Below, in pieces: positions 1-7,950 of a stretch of 64,000 bases of DNA (its first letter is position 1; every line of letters begins with the position of its first letter). The stretch is taken from positions 1 through 64,000 of the forward strand of contig NZ_CABFWF030000008.1 of NCBI RefSeq assembly GCF_902153245.2, read 5' to 3'. The position numbers and the translations under genes were made by a program. The notes beneath the pieces were generated by a model, which made no database searches, had not been told where the DNA came from, and was given only the letters and a program-made list of their open reading frames with translations. Source of the DNA: Pseudorhizobium endolithicum (GTDB lineage Bacteria; Pseudomonadota; Alphaproteobacteria; Rhizobiales; Rhizobiaceae).

Positions 1-354
1 GACGCTTTCGTCAGCGAATTCAATGAAGAACGGCCGCATGAGGCGCTGTCTATGAAGGTACCGGCAGAGCTCTACACCACGTCGCCCAGACCCTATCAGG
101 GCCTGCCGGACATCGACTATCCCTTCCACCATCGCGACGCCATCGTCACCAACTGCGGGCGGCTTTGCATCCATCGCAAGAAGATCAATATCTCGACGGT
201 GCTGGCAGGACAGAGGCTCGGGCTCAAGGAAGTCGACGACGGTATTTGGCTCGTCAGCTTCATGCACTATGATCTCGGATATATCGACCTGGAGCAGAGA
301 ACATTGCAAACCATCGACAACCCGTTCGGCACGAGGTTGTCACCCATGTCTTAG
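1..354 (+). CDS. IS481-type transposase, C-terminal fragment (cut by window start)
   Basis: The reading frame is open from base 1 and ends at TAG 352-354. The visible 117 residues carry [10 protein letters not shown] followed by PAELY, the usual C-terminal signature of the DDE integrase core (rve) in IS481/IS3-type transposases; the glutamate in the first motif region is typically the last catalytic acidic residue or lies close to it. The remainder is the short beta-rich C-terminal tail found in rhizobial IS481 proteins. The first two catalytic aspartates lie outside the window, so whether the whole gene is intact cannot be judged. Alternatives within the IS3 superfamily are possible, but the adjoining NCTAGN-type target favours IS481. 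Confidence 0.72.
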   Translation, partial: DAFVSEFNEERPHEALSMKVPAELYTTSPRPYQGLPDIDYPFHHRDAIVTNCGRLCIHRKKINISTVLAGQRLGLKEVDDGIWLVSFMHYDLGYIDLEQRTLQTIDNPFGTRLSPMS

Positions 355-388
355 GTACAGTCTGTTACCTATGTCTCCGGGTCGGACA
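1..388 (+). mobile_element. IS481-family insertion sequence, 3' end (5' part outside window)
   Basis: The left edge holds the end of an insertion sequence: the last part of an integrase-type transposase (1-354) followed by a terminal inverted-repeat-like stretch that, read inward from 388 on the minus strand, begins TGTCCGACCCGGAGACATAG. The next six bases outside, 389-394, are TCTAGA, which fits the NCTAGN target duplicated by IS481. The element therefore probably ends at 388, nine bases before the encoded CCA of the tRNA-Ser gene. The other end lies outside the window, so neither the matching inverted repeat nor the target duplication can be confirmed. Confidence 0.62.
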
Positions 389-397
389 TCTAGAGGA

Positions 398-487
398 TGG
401 CGGACAGAGAGGGATTCGAACCCTCGATACGGTTTCCCGTATACACGCGTTCCAGGCGTGCGCCTTCAACCACTCGGCCACCTGTCC
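398..487 (-). tRNA. tRNA-Ser (anticodon GGA)
   Basis: On the minus strand this 90-nt segment folds as a class II tRNA. The acceptor stem is GGACAGG paired with CTCTGTCC, with discriminator G. The anticodon stem-loop is CACGC-CTGGAAC-GCGTG, giving anticodon GGA. A long variable arm (GTATACGGGAAACCGTAT) is typical of tRNA-Ser. The T arm is GAGGGTTCGAATCCCTC, and CCA is encoded at 398-400. It decodes UCC and UCU. Confidence 0.95.
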
Positions 488-532
488 TTGAAAGGGCTGC
501 CTGCGCTTGAGGCAAAGCAGCGGTCGGGCGCG

Positions 533-561
533 ATATATACCGAGGATTCCGTTTGGATCAA
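533..561 (-). promoter_or_regulatory. possible promoter of tRNA-Ser
   Basis: On the minus strand TTGATC (556-561) is followed after 17 bases by ATATAT (533-538), or after 16 bases by TATATA. This is an acceptable -35/-10 pair about 46 bases before the tRNA 5' end at 487. It is the only AT-rich patch in the gap 488-698. The call rests on consensus alone. Confidence 0.4.
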
Positions 562-698
562 CCGGAATTTACAGGAAAATATCCCGAACCCGCAGGCCGT
601 GGCCGCCTTGCGCCTGTTGCGCGAAGACGGCCGGAGCGCTAACGCTTGCGGCACGGCCTTTCACGCCGCCGCTTTCGTCAGCTCTCGAGGAATAGCCT

Positions 699-1019
699 TT
701 GATCCGGAGCTTCTTCCGCCTTTCGAGCCTGCTGGCTCTGATTGCCGCGATCATGGCCGGCACGCTGGATTCCATCCAGTCGGTTTCTTCCTCTACGGTG
801 GCGATCACCTCGCTCGGCAATCATTGGCAGAGTCTCGACGTGGTGAGCCTGGCTATGGCGGAGGCGGCCGTCGCTCACTATATTCATCCCGATGCGTGGC
901 GATGGGTGATGGTACCCGTCCTGGCCCAGCCGGCCTTTGCCGTATTCCTGGCGCTGGCCCTTCTCTTCTGGATGATCGGCTACCGGCGCCCGAGATTTGC
1001 GGGGCGCTTCTCGGCCTAG
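699..1019 (+). CDS. small membrane protein of unknown function
   Basis: The 106-residue product starts at TTG 699 with a CGAGGA Shine-Dalgarno-like sequence about nine bases upstream. Residues 5-25 form a hydrophobic N-terminal helix or signal anchor ([18 protein letters not shown]). A second transmembrane helix lies near residues 72-93 ([26 protein letters not shown]), followed by a short basic tail (RRPRFAGRF). The central part would lie in the periplasm. It ends 55 bases before msrA in the same direction and could be cotranscribed with it. I recognise no catalytic motif and assign no function; short proteins of this type upstream of msrA are common in rhizobia as conserved hypotheticals. 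Confidence 0.7.
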   Translation: MIRSFFRLSSLLALIAAIMAGTLDSIQSVSSSTVAITSLGNHWQSLDVVSLAMAEAAVAHYIHPDAWRWVMVPVLAQPAFAVFLALALLFWMIGYRRPRFAGRFSA

Positions 1020-1074
1020 GAAGGAAGCGGCCGCCCGATTCCCGGAACAGGCGCCGAGGCGCCAGGAGGCGAAA

Positions 1075-1728
1075 ATGTTCGTGATCGACATGTTCAACAA
1101 GAAAACCGCGATGCCGACGGCGGAGAGCGCGTTGCCGGGCAGGAGCGAACCCATACCGACCGCGCAGACGCACTTCGTCAACGGGCGGTCGCTGCATGCG
1201 CCCTATCCGGAGGGGCTGGAGGTCGCCTATCTCGGAATGGGATGCTTCTGGGGTGCCGAGCGGCTGTTCTGGACCCTTCCGGGAGTCCATGTGACCGCCG
1301 TGGGCTATGCCGGCGGTTTCACGCCCAACCCGACCTATCATGAAACGACGACCGGCCTTACGGGCCACGCCGAGATCGTCAAGGTCGTGTTCGACCCGCA
1401 GGCCGTCTCCTATCGCCAGCTTCTGAAGACGTTCTTCGAAGAACACGACCCGACCCAGGGCATGCGCCAGGGCAACGACATCGGCACCACCTATCGCTCG
1501 GCCATCTACACCACGACGCCCCAGCAGGAGGCCGAGGCGAAGGAGGTTCTTTCCGCATTCCAGGCCTCTCTCGGCAAGGCCGGGCTGAAGACGCGCATCA
1601 CGACCGAAATCGCGCCGATCGACGTCTTCTACTATGCCGAGGACTACCACCAGCAGTACCTCGCCAAGAACCCCGGGGGTTACTGCGGGCTGAAGGGCAC
1701 CGGCGTCTCCTGCCCGGTCGGCAACTGA
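1075..1728 (+). CDS. msrA: peptide-methionine (S)-S-oxide reductase
   Basis: This enzyme reduces methionine-S-sulfoxide in proteins and free form, repairing oxidative damage with thioredoxin as electron donor. The product has 217 residues. The catalytic motif GCFWGAE places the nucleophilic cysteine at residue 57, and C-terminal cysteines at 204 and 213 ([15 protein letters not shown]) are the expected resolving residues. ATG 1075 is preceded by AGGAGG at a good distance. An in-frame ATG at 997 would add 26 arginine-rich residues and is not preferred. The roughly 50 residues before the catalytic core match the longer MsrA form of enterobacteria and rhizobia. A strong terminator follows. Confidence 0.96.
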   Translation: MFVIDMFNKKTAMPTAESALPGRSEPIPTAQTHFVNGRSLHAPYPEGLEVAYLGMGCFWGAERLFWTLPGVHVTAVGYAGGFTPNPTYHETTTGLTGHAEIVKVVFDPQAVSYRQLLKTFFEEHDPTQGMRQGNDIGTTYRSAIYTTTPQQEAEAKEVLSAFQASLGKAGLKTRITTEIAPIDVFYYAEDYHQQYLAKNPGGYCGLKGTGVSCPVGN

Positions 1729-1755
1729 CGATACCGGCCGCTTTACCTCCCGTTC

Positions 1756-1789
1756 TGCCGCGGATTTGACCGATCCGCGGCATTTTTTT
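1756..1789 (+). terminator. Rho-independent terminator of msrA
   Basis: A perfect 9-bp stem TGCCGCGGA (1756-1764) / TCCGCGGCA (1774-1782) with a 9-base loop is followed at once by seven T residues. It lies 28 bases after the msrA stop codon. Confidence 0.9.
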
Positions 1790-1971
1790 GTGCAGGCTGC
1801 TTCGTCGGAGCCGGTTTTTTACCAACGGAAAAAAATCGGGTGAATTTTTCCCGGACCCATGCAAAGGTGCTTGCAGCCAGTCTACCGCGGGGAGGACTGG
1901 TGGCCGCAGACGCGCCTAAGGCCAGCATGCGGGAGGACCCAGCTTTCAACATTACAAAACAGGGCTGAACG

Positions 1972-2964
1972 ATGAAGAAAACCCTTTTGACCCTCATGGC
2001 CGCGGCGGCAATGTCGGCGACCGCGCTGGCGGCCGAAATCAAGCCCGCACTGGTCTACGGCACCGGCGGCAAGTTCGACAAATCCTTCAACGAGGCGGCC
2101 TTCGGTGGCGCCGAACAGTTCAAGAAGGAGACGGGGGTCGAATACCGGGATTTCGAGCCCACCAGCGATACGCAGGGCGAGCAGGCCATCCGCAACTTCG
2201 CAAGCCGCGGCTTCAACCCGGTCGTCGCCGTCTCCTTCGCCTGGACCTCCGCGATGGAGAAGGTCGCCGCCGAGTTCCCGGATACCAAGTTCGTGATCGT
2301 CGATTCCGTCGTAGACCTGCCGAACGTCCGCTCGGTCGTCTATAAGGAGGAAGAGGGCTCCTACCTCGTCGGTCTTCTGGCGGGCATGGCGTCCCAGACC
2401 GGCAAGGTCGGCTTCGTCGGCGGCATGGATATCCCGCTGATCCGCAAGTTCGGCTGCGGCTATGTCCAGGGCGTCAAGGCGGCCAAGGCCGACGCGACGG
2501 TGTTCCAGAACATGGTCGGCACCACCGGTGCTGCCTGGAACGATCCGGTGCGCGCCGGCGAGCTTACCAAGAACCAGATCGACCAGGGCGCGGACGTCGT
2601 CTACGCGGCAGCCGGCGCCAGCGGCCTCGGCGTGCTGCAGACGGCGGCCGACAACGGCAAGCTTGGCATCGGCGTCGATTCCAACCAGAACCACCTGCAT
2701 CCGGGCAAGGTGCTGACCTCCATGGTCAAGCGGGTCGACCTTGCGGTCTACAACGCCTTCAAGGACACGCAGGAGGACAAGTTCTCGGCGGGCGTCCTGT
2801 CGCTCGGCGTCAAGGAAGACGGCGTCACCTATGCCGTCGACGAGAACAACAAGGCCCTGATCACGCCGGAGATGTCCGAAGCCGTCGAGAAGGCCAAGGC
2901 CGATATCATCGCCGGCACCGTCAAGGTGCACGATTACATGTCGGACAATTCCTGCCCGAACTGA
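1972..2964 (+). CDS. BMP-family nucleoside ABC transporter, substrate-binding protein
   Basis: This is the periplasmic binding component of a nucleoside importer. The 330-residue product has a signal peptide (basic MKKT, hydrophobic core, cleavage near ALAAE at 21-22) and the basic-membrane-protein/PnrA fold. Family motifs include GTGGKFDKSFNEAAFGG at the N-terminal ligand edge, SYLVGLLAGMAS, GMDIPLIRKFGCGY and GIGVDSNQNH. Unlike spirochaete BMP/PnrA proteins it lacks a lipobox, as expected for a soluble Gram-negative periplasmic protein. AGGG lies just before ATG 1972. The ATPase and two permeases follow, then cytidine deaminase and nucleoside phosphorylases, which supports nucleosides as the ligand. 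A long stem-loop follows the stop codon. Confidence 0.9.
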   Translation: MKKTLLTLMAAAAMSATALAAEIKPALVYGTGGKFDKSFNEAAFGGAEQFKKETGVEYRDFEPTSDTQGEQAIRNFASRGFNPVVAVSFAWTSAMEKVAAEFPDTKFVIVDSVVDLPNVRSVVYKEEEGSYLVGLLAGMASQTGKVGFVGGMDIPLIRKFGCGYVQGVKAAKADATVFQNMVGTTGAAWNDPVRAGELTKNQIDQGADVVYAAAGASGLGVLQTAADNGKLGIGVDSNQNHLHPGKVLTSMVKRVDLAVYNAFKDTQEDKFSAGVLSLGVKEDGVTYAVDENNKALITPEMSEAVEKAKADIIAGTVKVHDYMSDNSCPN

Positions 2965-2972
2965 CGAGCAGC

Positions 2973-3004
2973 AGGGCGCGTGGGCCCCGAGGCCCATGCG
3001 CCCT
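2973..3004 (+). promoter_or_regulatory. intercistronic stem-loop after the binding-protein gene
   Basis: A 14-bp stem (2973-2986 with 2991-3004, one G-T wobble) is closed by a CCGA tetraloop. It begins nine bases after the binding-protein stop codon and lies upstream of the ATPase start. No T-run follows, so it is more likely an mRNA-stabilising or processing hairpin, or a partial terminator, giving more binding protein than ATPase. It also buries an alternative ATG at 2996. Confidence 0.6.
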
Positions 3005-3034
3005 CTTCATATCCGGAATCTGAAAGGCGGACCC

Positions 3035-4558
3035 TTGAGCCTGGACCCATCAGCAGTACCGGCGATCGAACTCGTGGGCATAGACAAGAAGTTCGGGCCG
3101 GTTCACGCGAACAGGAACATCAATCTCACCGTTGCCCAGGGCACGATCCACGGAATCATCGGGGAGAACGGTGCCGGCAAGTCGACCCTGATGTCGATCC
3201 TCTACGGCTTCTACCAGGCCGACCAAGGCGAGATCCGGATCTCCGGCAAGCCGATCGTCATCCGTGACAGCCAAGCCGCGATCGCCGCCGGCATCGGCAT
3301 GGTCCACCAACATTTCATGCTGGTCGAAAACTTCACCGTCCTCGAAAACGTCATGCTGGGTGTGGAGGGTGGTCCCTTCCTCGGGCGCTCGGCAGAGAAG
3401 GCGAGGGCCGAGCTGGAGCGGCTGGAGAAGGAATACGGGCTGGAGGTCGATCCCGACGCGATCATAGAAGAGCTCCCCGTCGGCGCGCAGCAGCGGGTCG
3501 AGATCCTGAAGGCGCTCTATCGCGGCGCCGATATCCTGATCCTCGACGAGCCCACCGGCGCGCTCACCCCCGCGGAGGCCGATCACCTGTTCAACGTGCT
3601 GCGCGTGCTGCGCGAACAGGGCAAGACAATCATCCTGATAACCCACAAGCTGCGCGAGATCATGGCGATCACGGATACCGTGTCGGTCATGCGGCGCGGC
3701 GAAATGGTAGCGACACGCAAGACGGCCGAGACGACGGTCGAGGAACTGGCCGAACTGATGGTGGGCCGGCACGTGCTGCTGCATGTCGAGAAGGATGAGG
3801 CAAAGCCGGGACCTGTCCTGCTTTCGGTGCGCAACCTGACGGTGAAGGACGCGCGCGGGGTGACGATGGTGGACAATGTCTCGTTCGACGTCCGCGCGGG
3901 CGAGATCGTCGGCATAGCCGGCGTCGCGGGCAACGGCCAGTCGGAACTGCTGGAAGCCGTAGCAGGCATCCGCAAGCCGGCCTCCGGCGAGATATTCATC
4001 GACGGCCAGCCCGCGCTGGGACTCGATGCCGCCCACCGCCGCGAGCTCGGCCTCGCGCACATTCCGGAAGACCGGCATCACATGGGCCTCGTGCTGAAGT
4101 TCGAGGAATACGAGAACTCCATCCTCGGCTACCACCGCGATCCCAGGTATGGGCGTGGCCCTTTCCTGGACCTCGACGCGATCCGCAAGGACGCCGAGGA
4201 AAAGATCGCCAAGTACGACATCCGCCCTCCGAACACCCGATTGAAGACGGCCAATTTTTCCGGCGGCAACCAGCAGAAGATCGTCGTGGCACGCGAGATC
4301 GAGCGCGACCCGAAGCTGCTGATCGTCGGCCAGCCGACCCGCGGGGTCGATGTCGGCGCGATCGAGTTCATCCACCGCCGCATCATCGAGACCCGCGACG
4401 CGGGCAAGGCCGTGCTGCTGGTCTCCGTGGAACTGGACGAGATCCGTTCGCTCTCCGACCGCATTCTCGTGATGTTCGCCGGCCGGATCGTGGGCGAGAA
4501 GACGGGCGATGCGGGTGAACAGACGCTCGGCCTGATGATGGCCGGCATCGCGGCGTGA
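3035..4558 (+). CDS. nucleoside ABC transporter ATP-binding protein (two ATPase domains)
   Basis: The 507-residue duplicated ATPase energises the BMP-type nucleoside importer. The first half carries Walker A GENGAGKST, Q-loop region VHQHFMLVENFTV and Walker B ILILDEPTGALTP. The second half has a degenerate Walker A (GVAGNGQSELLEAV) and signature FSGGNQQKIVVAREI, as is usual for RbsA/YufO-type sugar and nucleoside ATPases, where only one site is fully canonical. I prefer TTG 3035, preceded by AAGGCGG five bases upstream, to ATG 2996, which has no Shine-Dalgarno sequence and lies in the stem-loop. The stop is eight bases before the first permease. Confidence 0.92.
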   Translation: MSLDPSAVPAIELVGIDKKFGPVHANRNINLTVAQGTIHGIIGENGAGKSTLMSILYGFYQADQGEIRISGKPIVIRDSQAAIAAGIGMVHQHFMLVENFTVLENVMLGVEGGPFLGRSAEKARAELERLEKEYGLEVDPDAIIEELPVGAQQRVEILKALYRGADILILDEPTGALTPAEADHLFNVLRVLREQGKTIILITHKLREIMAITDTVSVMRRGEMVATRKTAETTVEELAELMVGRHVLLHVEKDEAKPGPVLLSVRNLTVKDARGVTMVDNVSFDVRAGEIVGIAGVAGNGQSELLEAVAGIRKPASGEIFIDGQPALGLDAAHRRELGLAHIPEDRHHMGLVLKFEEYENSILGYHRDPRYGRGPFLDLDAIRKDAEEKIAKYDIRPPNTRLKTANFSGGNQQKIVVAREIERDPKLLIVGQPTRGVDVGAIEFIHRRIIETRDAGKAVLLVSVELDEIRSLSDRILVMFAGRIVGEKTGDAGEQTLGLMMAGIAA

Positions 4559-4565
4559 GACCTCT

Positions 4566-5669
4566 ATGACGACAGCATCCATGCCCCTACCCAACTGGAT
4601 CAGCTATGGCCTCATCCCGCTGATCAACCTTCTGCTGGCCTTCTTCTTTTCCGGCCTTGTGATCTGGTGGATCGGCGAAAGCCCCTGGGCGGCCCTGAAC
4701 TTCCTGATCCAGGGGTCGCTCGGCCGTGGTGACGCCATCGGCTTCACCCTCTTCTACACGACCAGCTTCATCTTCACCGGCCTTTCCGTCGCCGTCGCCT
4801 TCCATGCGGGCCTGTTCAACATCGGCTCGGAAGGCCAAGCCTATGTCGGAGGTCTCGGGGCGGCGCTCGCAGCGCTCGCGCTCGATCACTACGTGCCCTG
4901 GTACGTGACCATGCCCTTCGCCATCGCCGGCGCGGCGATCTTCGGCGCCGCCTGGGCCTTCATCCCGGCCTGGCTGCAGGCCAAGCGCGGCAGCCATATC
5001 GTCATCACCACCATCATGTTCAACTTCATCGGCGCCGCCCTGATGGTCTACCTGCTGGTCAACGTGCTGATCGTGCCGGGCAAGATGGCGCCTGAAACGC
5101 GGACCTTCCTGGAAGGCGGGCAGTTGCCGAAGCTCGACTGGCTGATGGCGCTGTTCGGCCTGAAGCTCGGGCCGGCGCCGTTCAACGTCTCCTTCCTGAT
5201 CGCGCTGGCGATGTGCTACCTGGTCTGGCTGCTGATCTGGCGCACCAAGCTCGGCTACGAGATGCGCACGCTCGGCATCAGCCCCTCGGCGGCCATCTAT
5301 GCCGGCGTGCCCTATGTGCGTACGGTCATCGTCGCTATGCTGATTTCCGGCGCGCTCGCCGGCATGATGGCGCTGAACGCCGTGAACGGCGCTGCCGCCC
5401 GCCTGCAGGTGGAGTTCGTCGCCGGCGCAGGCTTCGTCGGCATAGCGGTGTCGCTGATGGGGCGCAGCCATCCCGTCGGCATCATTCTGGCGGCATTGCT
5501 GTTCGGCATCCTCTATCAGGGAGGCGCCGACCTCTCGTTCGAGATGCCGACCATCACGCGCGACATGATCGTCGTCATCCAGGGTCTGGTGATCCTGTTC
5601 GCCGGTGCTCTCGAATACATGCTGCGCCCGGCGATCGTGCGCATCTACCAGCAATTCGCGAAAGCCTGA
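4566..5669 (+). CDS. nucleoside ABC transporter permease (first)
   Basis: This is one of two inner-membrane permease subunits of the nucleoside importer (BPD_transp_2 family, related to YufP/NupP). The 367 residues contain about ten hydrophobic segments. Family features include FNIGSEGQAYVGGLGAALAAL (here split by the loop) and the late EFVAGAGFVGIAVSLMGRSHP loop, which corresponds to the coupling region facing the ATPase. The stop is 12 bases before the second permease. Confidence 0.92.
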   Translation: MTTASMPLPNWISYGLIPLINLLLAFFFSGLVIWWIGESPWAALNFLIQGSLGRGDAIGFTLFYTTSFIFTGLSVAVAFHAGLFNIGSEGQAYVGGLGAALAALALDHYVPWYVTMPFAIAGAAIFGAAWAFIPAWLQAKRGSHIVITTIMFNFIGAALMVYLLVNVLIVPGKMAPETRTFLEGGQLPKLDWLMALFGLKLGPAPFNVSFLIALAMCYLVWLLIWRTKLGYEMRTLGISPSAAIYAGVPYVRTVIVAMLISGALAGMMALNAVNGAAARLQVEFVAGAGFVGIAVSLMGRSHPVGIILAALLFGILYQGGADLSFEMPTITRDMIVVIQGLVILFAGALEYMLRPAIVRIYQQFAKA

Positions 5670-5681
5670 GGAGGCAACGGG

Positions 5682-6653
5682 ATGGAGTTCTTCGATATCT
5701 TCGTCAGCATCCTCGGGTCGGCCGTCCGGCTGTCTATCCCGCTGCTCTTCACGGCGCTTGCAGGCCTGTTCTCCGAACGTGCCGGCGTCTTCGACATCGG
5801 CCTGGAAGGCAAGATGCTCGCAGCGGCCTTCGCCTCGGCCTGTGCCGCCTATGTCACCGGCTCGGCATGGCTAGGCCTCCTGGCGGGGATCGGCGTCTCG
5901 ATCGTCTTCTCGCTGGTGCACGGCTTCGCCTCGATCACCAACCGCGGCAACCAGATCGTCTCGGGCGTGGCGCTGAACTTCGTCGCCATGGGGCTGACGG
6001 TCGTTCTCGGCCAGGCCTGGTTCGGCCAGGGCGGCCGCACGCCGCAGGTGCCCGGAGAGGGGCGCTTCGCCCCCATCATCCTGCCGGGCGCCGATGCCAT
6101 GCGGGACGTGCCGGTGATCGGGCCTCTCTACGCCAACGTCATCTCCGGCAACAACATCCTGACCTATATCGGCTTCCTGATGGTTCCGGTGGCATGGTGG
6201 GTGCTGTTCCGCACCCGCTTCGGTCTCAGGCTGCGCGCGGTCGGAGAAAACCCGGGCGCCGTCGATACGGCCGGCATCTCCGTTTCCTGGATGCGCTACC
6301 GGGCGGTCATCGTCGCCGGCTTCCTGTGCGGTTTTTCCGGCACCTATCTCGCCATTGCCCAGTCGGCCGCCTTCATCAACAACATGTCCGCCGGCAAAGG
6401 GTATATCGCGCTCGCGGCGCTGATCTTCGCCAAGTGGAAGCCCGTGCCGGTGATGTTCGCCTGCCTGCTGTTCGGCTTCCTCGACGCGGTGGCGAACTTC
6501 ATGCAGGGCAAGTCCGTGCCGGGCATAGGAGAAGTGCCGGTGCAGATATTCCAGGCGCTGCCCTACATCCTCACCTGCGTGCTGCTGGCTGGCTTCATCG
6601 GTGTGGCGCACGCGCCGAAGGCTGGCGGCGTTCCCTATGTGAAGGAGCGATAA
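5682..6653 (+). CDS. nucleoside ABC transporter permease (second)
   Basis: This is the partner permease (YufQ/NupQ-like, BPD_transp_2), 323 residues with eight to ten membrane segments. The N-terminal SERAGVFDIGLEGKML and the central RAVGENPGAVDTAGISV loop are diagnostic of this subfamily. It probably forms the heterodimeric pore with the preceding permease. GAGGCAACGGG before ATG 5682 is the ribosome-binding site. It ends three bases before cdd, so transporter and first catabolic enzyme form one operon. Confidence 0.92.
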   Translation: MEFFDIFVSILGSAVRLSIPLLFTALAGLFSERAGVFDIGLEGKMLAAAFASACAAYVTGSAWLGLLAGIGVSIVFSLVHGFASITNRGNQIVSGVALNFVAMGLTVVLGQAWFGQGGRTPQVPGEGRFAPIILPGADAMRDVPVIGPLYANVISGNNILTYIGFLMVPVAWWVLFRTRFGLRLRAVGENPGAVDTAGISVSWMRYRAVIVAGFLCGFSGTYLAIAQSAAFINNMSAGKGYIALAALIFAKWKPVPVMFACLLFGFLDAVANFMQGKSVPGIGEVPVQIFQALPYILTCVLLAGFIGVAHAPKAGGVPYVKER

Positions 6654-6656
6654 GTC

Positions 6657-7049
6657 ATGTCGCAGGATCTGTTCGAAGCCGCCCGGGACGCCATGGCCAA
6701 GGCCTATGCCCCCTATTCCAAGTTTCCGGTCGGGGCGGCCATCCGTGCCGATGACGGGAAGGTCTATGCCGGCGCCAACATCGAAAACCTCTCCTTCCCG
6801 CAAGGGTGGTGCGCCGAGCCGACCGCGATCGGCGCCATGATCATGGGCGGCGGCCGGCGGATCGAGGAGATCGCCGTCATCGCGGAGAAGCTGCCGCTCT
6901 GCACGCCCTGCGGCGGCTGCCGGCAGAAGATCTCGGAGTTCGCGTCCGCGCAAACCCGTATCTATCTCTGCGACGACCAAGGCGTCCAGAAGACCGTGAC
7001 CATGGCGGAACTGCTGCCCTACGCGTTCGAAACGGACGTGATCGGATGA
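6657..7049 (+). CDS. cdd: cytidine deaminase
   Basis: The enzyme hydrolyses cytidine and deoxycytidine to uridine and deoxyuridine. The 130-residue length fits the small homotetrameric class. The zinc site is complete: C52-A-E54 (WCAEPTAI) and the PCGGC pair at 85 and 88; E54 is the proton shuttle. The substrate-binding NIEN motif is at 41-44. Its TGA stop overlaps the next start in an ATGA arrangement (7046-7049), suggesting translational coupling with the nucleoside phosphorylase. Confidence 0.96.
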   Translation: MSQDLFEAARDAMAKAYAPYSKFPVGAAIRADDGKVYAGANIENLSFPQGWCAEPTAIGAMIMGGGRRIEEIAVIAEKLPLCTPCGGCRQKISEFASAQTRIYLCDDQGVQKTVTMAELLPYAFETDVIG

Positions 7050-7843
7050 GGGACGTCGCCGATCTGATCATCGACCGGTTGAACGGGCTGATGCCGCGAT
7101 GTGCGGTGGTCCTGGGTTCGGGCCTCGGGTCTCTCGTTGAAAACGTCACGGAACCCGTTCGGATATCCTATCGCGACCTTCCCGGCTTCCCGGTCAGCGG
7201 CGTCACGGGCCATGCAGGGGAACTGGTCGCGGGCCATCTGGGCCGCGAGCCGGTCATCATGCTCTCCGGGCGCGCCCATTACTACGAGAAGGGCGATGCG
7301 AAGGCGATGCGCTTCCCCCTGGAGGTCCTGAAAGGCCTCGGGGTCCAGTCGCTGATCCTCACCAACTCCGCCGGCTCAGTCCGGCCGGACATGCCGCCCG
7401 GATCGGTCATGCAGATCACCGATCACATCAACTATTCCGGCATGAACCCGCTGATCGGCGAGGAAGGCGATACTCGCTTCGTCGGCATGACCAGTGCCTA
7501 TGATGCGGAACTGGCCACGGCCATGCGCAATGCGGCGATCCGCTGTGGCATTCCGCTGTTCACCGGCGTCTATATGTGGTTCTCGGGGCCTAGCTTCGAG
7601 ACACCGGCCGAGATCCGCATGGCGCGGATGCTGGGGGCGGACGCGGTCGGCATGTCCACCGTGCCGGAGGTCATCATGGCGCGTTATTTCGGCCTGCGGG
7701 TGACCGCGGCATCCGTCATCACCAATTTCGGGGCAGGCATGACGGGCAGCGAACTGAGCCACGAGGAAACGAAGGACATGGCACCGATCGGCGGGCGGCG
7801 GCTTGCCGCCATCCTGCAGGACATGCTGTCGGAAAAGACCTGA
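7046..7843 (+). CDS. punA: purine-nucleoside phosphorylase (trimeric class)
   Basis: This enzyme splits purine (deoxy)nucleosides with phosphate to base and (deoxy)ribose-1-phosphate. The 265 residues show the low-molecular-mass trimeric family: VVLGSGLGSL (phosphate-site Ser about 25), GRAHYYE, TNSAGSVRPDMPPGSV, SFETPAEIRM (base-binding Glu) and ITNFGAGM. The Asn in the last motif is the residue that gives 6-oxopurine (inosine/guanosine) preference in this class. ATG 7046 overlaps the cdd stop. A longer in-frame extension upstream lies inside cdd and is not used. Confidence 0.93.
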   Translation: MRDVADLIIDRLNGLMPRCAVVLGSGLGSLVENVTEPVRISYRDLPGFPVSGVTGHAGELVAGHLGREPVIMLSGRAHYYEKGDAKAMRFPLEVLKGLGVQSLILTNSAGSVRPDMPPGSVMQITDHINYSGMNPLIGEEGDTRFVGMTSAYDAELATAMRNAAIRCGIPLFTGVYMWFSGPSFETPAEIRMARMLGADAVGMSTVPEVIMARYFGLRVTAASVITNFGAGMTGSELSHEETKDMAPIGGRRLAAILQDMLSEKT

Positions 7844-7950
7844 CGATCCTTTTCCCGCCGCGGCGGCTGGGCGCGACGGTTGCGAACATCTGCGGGTTGC
7901 ATCCGGCCATTCGAGGAACGATGATAGACGCCAACGAGGAGGTATCATCC

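Noticed and set aside
398-487. tRNA-Ser as integration site of a genomic island
   Set aside because: No integrase gene or direct repeat of the tRNA 3' end is seen in the following 60 kb, and the genes to the right are core metabolism; only an IS end is adjacent.
1790-1971. Possible riboswitch before the nucleoside binding-protein gene
   Set aside because: The leader has an A/T-rich inverted repeat (GGAAAAAAAT...ATTTTTCC) but no purine or other riboswitch core that I can recognise.
5213-6754. 513-codon plus-strand frame across both nucleoside permeases
   Set aside because: Arginine-rich product typical of an alternative frame; no ribosome site; both permeases have standard sequences.
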